From Nitrospirae bacterium GWF2_44_13 (GTDB lineage Bacteria; Nitrospirota; Thermodesulfovibrionia; Thermodesulfovibrionales; UBA1546), in assembly GCA_001805105.1 (NCBI GenBank), contig MHEE01000009.1, positions 42,095 through 87,011 of the forward strand: a stretch of 44,917 bases of DNA, read 5' to 3'. Under the pieces are notes generated by a model, which did not search any database, was not told the DNA's origin, and saw only the letters and a program-made list of their open reading frames with translations. Shown one piece after another: positions 44,825 to 44,917 of the stretch. Made by a program: the position numbers and the translations under genes. Each line of letters opens with the position of its first letter. The stretch's first letter is position 1.

Positions 44825-44917
44825 ATGGCAAGTGAAATAATACGATTCTTGATAACGGCAGTGGCAAGTTCACTATGCTTTATAGGTTGTGGCGGTATTA
44901 GAGGTTATGGCTCGCTT
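44825..44917 (+). CDS. Lipoprotein gene start, partial
   Basis: The frame starts at ATG 44825 with a strong AGGGGGTGG ribosome site and stays open to the window edge (31 codons). It encodes a signal peptide (IIRFLITAVASSLCFIGCGG) with a plausible lipobox Cys (FIGC). The function cannot be told from this fragment. Confidence 0.6.
   Translation, partial: MASEIIRFLITAVASSLCFIGCGGIRGYGSL

Noticed and set aside
1-44917. CRISPR array, rRNA genes, complete tRNA genes or replication origin
   Set aside because: No regularly spaced repeats, rRNA segments, full cloverleaf or DnaA-box cluster was seen on either strand by eye.

Overview
The window reads as a chromosome segment of a Gram-negative, moderately AT-rich bacterium. 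It has an outer-membrane polysaccharide export operon, a type IV prepilin peptidase, many PAS histidine kinases, and both gltX and glnS. The gene mix suggests a Nitrospirota- or deltaproteobacterium-like lineage, but this is inferred from gene style; no marker gene settles it.

Region 1 (1-6.3 kb, minus strand) is a polysaccharide export operon: a Wzz/GNVR chain-length protein, a PAP2 phosphatase, a large multi-SLBB Wza-type protein and a YjbH-type outer-membrane protein cut by the window edge. A decayed HepT toxin and a DinG helicase gene follow (6.3-8.5 kb).

Region 2 (8.5-26.6 kb) is an accessory island. It holds a phage-type integrase with an excisionase-like partner and an XRE regulator. 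It also holds four AAA ATPases of the DUF4143 type, a SEC-C protein, an AbiEi antitoxin whose toxin partner is broken, and several orphan small genes. Its centre is an overlapping three-gene unit (19.8 to 14.0 kb): a zinc-ribbon protein with an A8 slippery site and a continuation in the -1 frame; an 875-residue protein that seems to carry two tyrosine-recombinase-like domains; and an 828-residue tyrosine recombinase with a full catalytic set. The island ends on the right at the 3' half of an initiator-like tRNA(CAU), which looks like an attachment-site scar. On the left, a 128-bp direct repeat flanks a visibly GC-richer ATPase gene.

Region 3 (26.6-38.5 kb) is mostly core genome. NamZ and a single-chain MurU-AmgK fusion form a two-gene MurNAc salvage operon. 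Then come a HicBA toxin-antitoxin pair, a 207-bp imperfect palindrome, tilS, a three-PAS hybrid kinase, a GGDEF remnant, and gltX-glnS as a tight pair. Heptamer repeats related to GGTCAAG have been inserted in frame into the kinase gene and gltX.

Region 4 (38.5-44.9 kb) is a tightly coupled minus-strand operon: a coiled-coil protein, PilD, a PilS/NtrB-like kinase, a HEAT-repeat protein and an HD-GYP protein. It is followed on the plus strand by what looks like a solitary integron cassette with an attC site, a 68-bp inverted-repeat element, and the start of a lipoprotein gene.

The most unusual system in the window is the recombinase trio at 13990-19807 and its frameshift site. The MurU-AmgK fusion and the integron-like cassette come next.
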